From NCBI GenBank assembly GCA_904397205.1, contig CAJFOO010000057.1, positions 1 to 62,400 of the forward strand: 62,400 bases of DNA, written 5' to 3'. This stretch comes from an uncultured Clostridia bacterium (lineage in GTDB: Bacteria > Bacillota > Clostridia > Oscillospirales > Acutalibacteraceae). Numbering within the stretch: position 1 is the first letter of the stretch; each line of letters begins with the position of its first letter. Positions 58,539 to 62,400 of the stretch are shown piece after piece. The notes below the pieces were generated by a model. It did not search any database. It had not been told where the DNA came from and saw only the letters and a program-made list of their open reading frames with translations. Position numbers and translations under genes: made by a program.

Positions 58539-61136
58539 ATGCACGAAAAATTCCAGGTCACGGGCATGAGCTGTTCGGCCTGCTCGGCGAAGGTGGAGCG
58601 GTGCGTAAAAAAATTAGACGGTGTGAAATCAGTGAACGTGAACCTGCTTTCGGGCAGCATGACGGTAGATTTTGACACGGATGCGGTCAGCGAGCAAACG
58701 ATTGTCGACACGGTGGTGCAGGCCGGCTACGGCGCACAGCCCCAGGCGGCTAAATCTCCGGGCAAGCCGGCAGCCAAAACAGCCGACGGGCCTTCGCCTG
58801 TAGAGACAGAGCTCAAGAGCATGAAAATCCGCCTGATTGTGTCGATTTGCTTTTTGGTCCCGCTGATGTACCTCTCCATGGGGCACATGATGGGCCTGCC
58901 CCTGCCGAATTGGTTCCACGGCGCGGAAAACGCCATTCCTTTTGCGTTTACGCAGTTTCTGCTGACGCTGCCCATTGTGTTTGTCAATTTCAAGTATTAT
59001 AAAGTCGGGTACCGTTCCCTTTTCCACCTGTCGCCCAACATGGATTCCCTGATCGCCGTGGGATCGTCCGCCGCACTGGCGTACGGCATCTTTGCGATTT
59101 ACCAGATCGGGGTAGGGCTGGGCCATGGGGATCTCGATACGGTGAACCATTATATGATGGATCTGTATTTTGAATCGGCCGGGACGATCCTGACCCTGAT
59201 TACCCTCGGCAAATACCTGGAAACCCGGTCAAAACGCAAGACCAGCGACGCCATCGCCAAGCTGATGGATCTCGCGCCGAAGACCGCCACGGTCATCCGC
59301 GACGGGGAGGAACAGGAGATCCCCGTGGAAGAGGTGGTCAAAGGGGATCTGGTAGTCGTACGGCCGGGCCAGCGCGTGCCGGTGGACGGCCGGGTGGAGC
59401 AGGGCAGCTCCTCAGTGGATCAGTCGGCGCTCACCGGGGAAAGCATCCCGGTGGAAAAGGGCCCGGGGGATACCGTGATTGCTGCGTCGATCAACAAGTC
59501 CGGCTATTTCCAGATGCGCGCGGAAAAGGTGGGCGGCGATACTACCCTGGCCCAGATCATCCAGCTGGTGGAGGACGCCAGTTCTTCCAAAGCACCCATC
59601 GCCAAGCTCGCGGATAAAATCAGCGGGGTGTTTGTCCCGGTGGTCATGGGGATTGCCCTCACCGCGTTCATTGTGTGGCTGTGCCTGGGCTATCCGTTTG
59701 CGTTTGCCCTGTCGATCGGTATTGCCGTGCTGGTGATTTCCTGTCCCTGTGCCTTGGGGCTAGCCACCCCCGTGGCGATCATGGTCGGCACAGGCAAGGG
59801 AGCGGAACAGGGGATCCTGATCAAATCCGCAGAAGCCCTCGAAACGGCTCACAGCATCCATACGGTGGTGCTGGATAAGACCGGCACGATTACGGAGGGC
59901 AAGCCGCAGGTGACGGATATTTTGCACAGCGATGCCATTGCGTATGAAGAACTGCTGTCGCTGGCGGCGGCCCTGGAAAAACCGTCGGAGCACCCTCTGG
60001 CAGAGGCCATTTTGGAAAAGGCCGCGCAGGAGCAGGTCGCAGTGCCGGAGGCGGAGCAGTTCCAGGCGGTTTCGGGGCGCGGCGTGACGGCCGTCCTCCA
60101 GGGCCGCCGCTACTGGGCGGGAAACCGGGCGTTTTTGGAGGAAAACGGGATTCCTACAGCGCCGCTGGAGGAAACCAGCGCGGCCCTGGCCGACGAAGGC
60201 AAGACGCCGCTGTACTTTGCCGGGGAAGACGGCCTTTTGGGCCTGATTGCCGTGGCGGATGTAGTCAAGTCTACCAGCCGGGCGGCGATCCGCCAGCTCA
60301 AAGAAATGGGTATTGACGTAGTGATGCTGACGGGGGATAATAAAAGGACAGCGGAAGCAATCCGCCGCCAGATGGGGATTGACCGGGTCGTGGCGGAAGT
60401 ACTTCCCCAGGATAAGGAACAGGAAATCCGGCGGCTCCAGGAATCGGGCAAAAAGGTGGCGATGGTCGGGGACGGGATCAATGACGCCCCGGCCCTGGCC
60501 CGGGCCGACGTAGGCATTGCGATTGGCGCCGGTACCGACATTGCGATTGAATCGGCGGACGTGGTCCTGATGAAAAGCAGCCTGCTCGACGTAGCAGCAG
60601 CTATCCAGCTGAGCCGGGCGGTTATCCGCAATGTGAAAGAAAACCTGTTTTGGGCGTTCTTTTACAACAGCGTCGGTATCCCGCTGGCAGCCGGGGTCTT
60701 TTACGGCCTGTGGGGCTGGCTGCTCAACCCCATGTTCGGAGCCGCCGCCATGAGTTTCAGTTCGGTTTTCGTGGTGGGCAACGCCCTGCGGCTGCGGCTG
60801 TTCAAGCCGAAGCTGCACCAGGCGGATCCGGATGGTACACAGGCGGAGCCGGCGCAGAGGGATCGGGTATCGGTGGCCGTTTTTCCGCATGTTATTTCAG
60901 AAAGAGAGGGAAACCAAGTGAAAAAAGTTATGGAGATTCATGGGATGAGCTGTGGCCATTGTAAGGCCAGCGTAGAAAAAGTGTTGCAGAAAATCCCCGG
61001 GGTAGACAGCGCCGTGGTGGATCTGGAGAACCGGTGCGCGGAAATTACCCTTTCGCAGGATGTAGCGGACAAGGTGTTGATGGACGCGGTGAACGAAGAA
61101 GGCTTTGAAGCCGTTGGGATCCAGGAAAAGTCCTGA
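58539..61136 (+). CDS. copA: Copper-exporting P1B-type ATPase fused to a C-terminal CopZ-like domain
   Basis: CopA exports Cu(I) across the membrane. The 865-residue protein has an N-terminal metal-binding domain (GMSCSAC, Cys12/Cys15), eight membrane helices with the transport motif Cys402-Pro-Cys404, the phosphorylation Asp446 in DKTGT, an HP motif (SEHPLAEA), and the hinge GDGINDAPALA. After the last helices a linker leads to a second HMA domain (residues 794-865, GMSCGHCKAS). That 72-residue end equals a whole CopZ chaperone and has its own GAGAGGG site 7 bases before an in-frame GTG at 60918, so free CopZ may also be made. The ATG at 58539 follows AGGAGG. csoR follows after 16 bases. Confidence 0.94.
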   Translation: MHEKFQVTGMSCSACSAKVERCVKKLDGVKSVNVNLLSGSMTVDFDTDAVSEQTIVDTVVQAGYGAQPQAAKSPGKPAAKTADGPSPVETELKSMKIRLIVSICFLVPLMYLSMGHMMGLPLPNWFHGAENAIPFAFTQFLLTLPIVFVNFKYYKVGYRSLFHLSPNMDSLIAVGSSAALAYGIFAIYQIGVGLGHGDLDTVNHYMMDLYFESAGTILTLITLGKYLETRSKRKTSDAIAKLMDLAPKTATVIRDGEEQEIPVEEVVKGDLVVVRPGQRVPVDGRVEQGSSSVDQSALTGESIPVEKGPGDTVIAASINKSGYFQMRAEKVGGDTTLAQIIQLVEDASSSKAPIAKLADKISGVFVPVVMGIALTAFIVWLCLGYPFAFALSIGIAVLVISCPCALGLATPVAIMVGTGKGAEQGILIKSAEALETAHSIHTVVLDKTGTITEGKPQVTDILHSDAIAYEELLSLAAALEKPSEHPLAEAILEKAAQEQVAVPEAEQFQAVSGRGVTAVLQGRRYWAGNRAFLEENGIPTAPLEETSAALADEGKTPLYFAGEDGLLGLIAVADVVKSTSRAAIRQLKEMGIDVVMLTGDNKRTAEAIRRQMGIDRVVAEVLPQDKEQEIRRLQESGKKVAMVGDGINDAPALARADVGIAIGAGTDIAIESADVVLMKSSLLDVAAAIQLSRAVIRNVKENLFWAFFYNSVGIPLAAGVFYGLWGWLLNPMFGAAAMSFSSVFVVGNALRLRLFKPKLHQADPDGTQAEPAQRDRVSVAVFPHVISEREGNQVKKVMEIHGMSCGHCKASVEKVLQKIPGVDSAVVDLENRCAEITLSQDVADKVLMDAVNEEGFEAVGIQEKS

Positions 61137-61152
61137 GCAGAGAGGAGAATGG

Positions 61153-61428
61153 ATGATGCAAGCGGAGAAGAAAAAAATTGAGCAGCTGCTCAAGACGGCC
61201 CGGGGGCAGATGGACGGCCTTTTGAAAATGGTGGAGGAAAACCGGTACTGCGTGGATATCTGTACGCAGCTTTCGGCGGCGCAGGCAGTACTGAAAAAAG
61301 CCAACCGGCTGATTTTGCAGGCACACATGGAAAGCTGTGTGAAAGAAGCCTTTACCAGCGGGGATGCCCAGCAGCAGGAAGAAAAAATGAAAGAAATCAT
61401 GCTGTTGATGGAAAAAATGGCTAATTAA
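61153..61428 (+). CDS. csoR: Copper-sensing repressor CsoR
   Basis: The 91-residue, all-helical repressor has the CsoR fingerprint ligands Cys33, His58 and Cys62 in the exact spacing of Mycobacterium CsoR (C-x24-H-x3-C), plus the conserved RGQMDGLLKMVEENRYC segment. Cu(I) binding releases DNA. GAGAGGAG precedes the ATG at 61153 (61156 is possible). It is cotranscribed with copA and should repress the operator at 58501. Confidence 0.94.
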   Translation: MMQAEKKKIEQLLKTARGQMDGLLKMVEENRYCVDICTQLSAAQAVLKKANRLILQAHMESCVKEAFTSGDAQQQEEKMKEIMLLMEKMAN

Positions 61429-61433
61429 TACAA

Positions 61434-61457
61434 ACGGGCGGGCATCGCCCGTTTTTT
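61434..61457 (+). terminator. Terminator of copA-csoR
   Basis: ACGGGCG (61434-61440) pairs with CGCCCGT (61446-61452) around GGCAT, followed by six Ts. Confidence 0.85.
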
Positions 61458-61490
61458 GTTTCCGGCTACAGGCAAAGCCGTTTTTTTCTC

Positions 61491-61534
61491 TTGACAAATT
61501 TCTGGGGAAGCGGTATACTTTATTTAAAGTATAC
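61491..61534 (+). promoter_or_regulatory. cysK promoter with palindromic operator over the -10
   Basis: TTGACA (61491-61496), a 17-base spacer and TATACT (61514-61519). GTATACTTT-ATTT-AAAGTATAC (61513-61534) is a perfect 9-base inverted repeat covering the -10, so a repressor bound here would block transcription. A CymR/Rrf2-type sulphur regulator is a reasonable guess. Confidence 0.65.
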
Positions 61535-61564
61535 TAAAATAATATGAATAAAGGAGACAGGACG

Positions 61565-62400
61565 ATGGGACAGGTATATCAATCCCTCACGGAACTAATT
61601 GGAAATACCCCTTTGCTGGAACTCAAACAATACGCGCAGGAGCAGGGGCTTGGCGCGCGGATCCTGGCGAAGCTGGAATCCTTCAACCCGGCCGGCAGCG
61701 TCAAGGACCGGGTGGCTTTGTCGATGATCCAGGAGGCCGAACAAAGCGGACGGCTGCGGCCGGGGGCGGTCCTCATTGAGCCCACCAGCGGCAACACAGG
61801 GATTGGCTTGGCAGCAATTGCCGCGGCACGCGGCTACCGGCTGATCCTCACCATGCCGGAAACCATGAGCCGGGAACGCCGGGCGCTGCTGAAGGCTTAC
61901 GGCGCGCAGCTGGTCCTGACGGAAGGGGCAAAAGGGATGAAAGGGGCCATTGCCAAGGCGGAAGAGCTGCACAAGGAAACCCCGGGCAGCGTGATTTTAG
62001 GACAGTTTGTCAATCCCGCGAATCCCAAGGCGCATTTTTCCACGACAGGCCCGGAAATCTGGCAGGATACGGACGGAAAGGTGGATGTGCTGGTATCCGG
62101 TATCGGTACGGGAGGGACCATTACCGGTACGGGCAAATACTTAAAGGAGAAAAACCCGCATCTCCACATTGTGGCGGTGGAACCGGCAGATTCCCCCGTG
62201 CTTTCCAAGGGCCAGGCAGGGCCGCACAAGATCCAGGGGATCGGCGCGGGGTTTGTCCCGGAGATCCTGGATACCGGGATCTATGACGAAATCCTTCCCG
62301 TAGCGAATGAAGACGCGTTTGTGACCGGGCGCAAGCTCGCGGCTTCCCAGGGCCTGCTGGTCGGGATTTCTTCCGGCGCGGCGGTGTGGGCGGCCTCCCA
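61565..62400 (+). CDS. cysK: Cysteine synthase (O-acetylserine sulfhydrylase), 3' end outside window
   Basis: CysK makes cysteine from O-acetylserine and sulfide using PLP. The visible 278 residues include the PLP lysine in NPAGSVKDR (near residue 42), the [11 protein letters not shown] loop, the [15 protein letters not shown] phosphate cradle and the SSGAAVWAA region near the end. Only the last 25-35 residues are missing. AAAGGAGA lies about 9 bases before the ATG. Confidence 0.95.
   Translation, partial: MGQVYQSLTELIGNTPLLELKQYAQEQGLGARILAKLESFNPAGSVKDRVALSMIQEAEQSGRLRPGAVLIEPTSGNTGIGLAAIAAARGYRLILTMPETMSRERRALLKAYGAQLVLTEGAKGMKGAIAKAEELHKETPGSVILGQFVNPANPKAHFSTTGPEIWQDTDGKVDVLVSGIGTGGTITGTGKYLKEKNPHLHIVAVEPADSPVLSKGQAGPHKIQGIGAGFVPEILDTGIYDEILPVANEDAFVTGRKLAASQGLLVGISSGAAVWAAS

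Overview
The window looks like a chromosome segment of an anaerobic, spore-forming member of the Clostridia. The evidence is a SpoIIQ-like peptidase, SpoIIID and YpeB (sporulation and germination), a trimeric [FeFe]-hydrogenase of the electron-bifurcating type, strong Shine-Dalgarno sites with frequent GTG/TTG starts, and canonical TTGACA-17-TATAAT promoters. The moderate-to-high GC coding sequence, EcfA1-EcfA2-EcfT-TruA block and PBSX-type phage genes would fit an Oscillospiraceae/Acutalibacteraceae-like lineage. That placement is an inference.

Layout. 1-7.2 kb: end of an M23 peptidase, greA, lysS (with an extra C-terminal tRNA-binding domain), ilvD, leuC, leuD. 7.4-11.5 kb: an OmpR-type two-component system followed by an HtrA-like protein that has lost its catalytic His and Ser. 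11.6-21.6 kb: a compact, intact, translationally coupled PBSX-like head and baseplate cassette. It has no integrase, lysis genes, tail tube, sheath or tape measure, and its terminase small subunit lacks the usual N-terminal DNA-binding part. 21.6-23.5 kb: hflX and a flavin reductase-like gene. 23.8-31.9 kb: a complete arginine pathway, argGHCJBD plus argF with its own promoter; two ARG-box-like operators precede argG. 31.9-34.1 kb: ypeB and two small genes on the minus strand. 34.4-44.4 kb: ruvCAB, glmM, an rRNA-type methyltransferase, an ECF transporter core, truA, a membrane-anchored propeller-like protein and cvpA. 44.6-47.5 kb: a ClpE-like ATPase and five tRNAs (Gly, Arg, His, Gln, Lys).

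47.5-50.9 kb is the most unusual stretch. It holds a decayed restriction-methylase start, a short transcription unit with a near-consensus promoter, a tiny ORF and a terminator, then vanZ-like and spoIIQ. Between spoIIQ and a convergent spoIIID lie four tandem units, each with its own -10 element, a structured body of about 155-160 nt and an intrinsic terminator. I read these as a family of four sibling small RNAs. Three are near-identical and share an upstream dyad; the fourth is diverged.

51-54.8 kb: hydA-hydB-hydC on the minus strand behind a strong promoter, an operator-like dyad and a structured leader. 55-56.7 kb: TraX-like and TtcA-like genes. 57-58.4 kb: a sodium:amino-acid symporter. 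58.5-61.4 kb: a copper-export ATPase fused to a CopZ-like domain that keeps its own ribosome-binding site and start codon, plus CsoR and a CsoR-like operator. 61.5 kb to the end: cysK (cut by the window edge) with a palindromic operator over its -10.

The two best candidates for something undescribed are the four-copy small-RNA array between spoIIQ and spoIIID and the gene-transfer-agent-like head/baseplate cassette.
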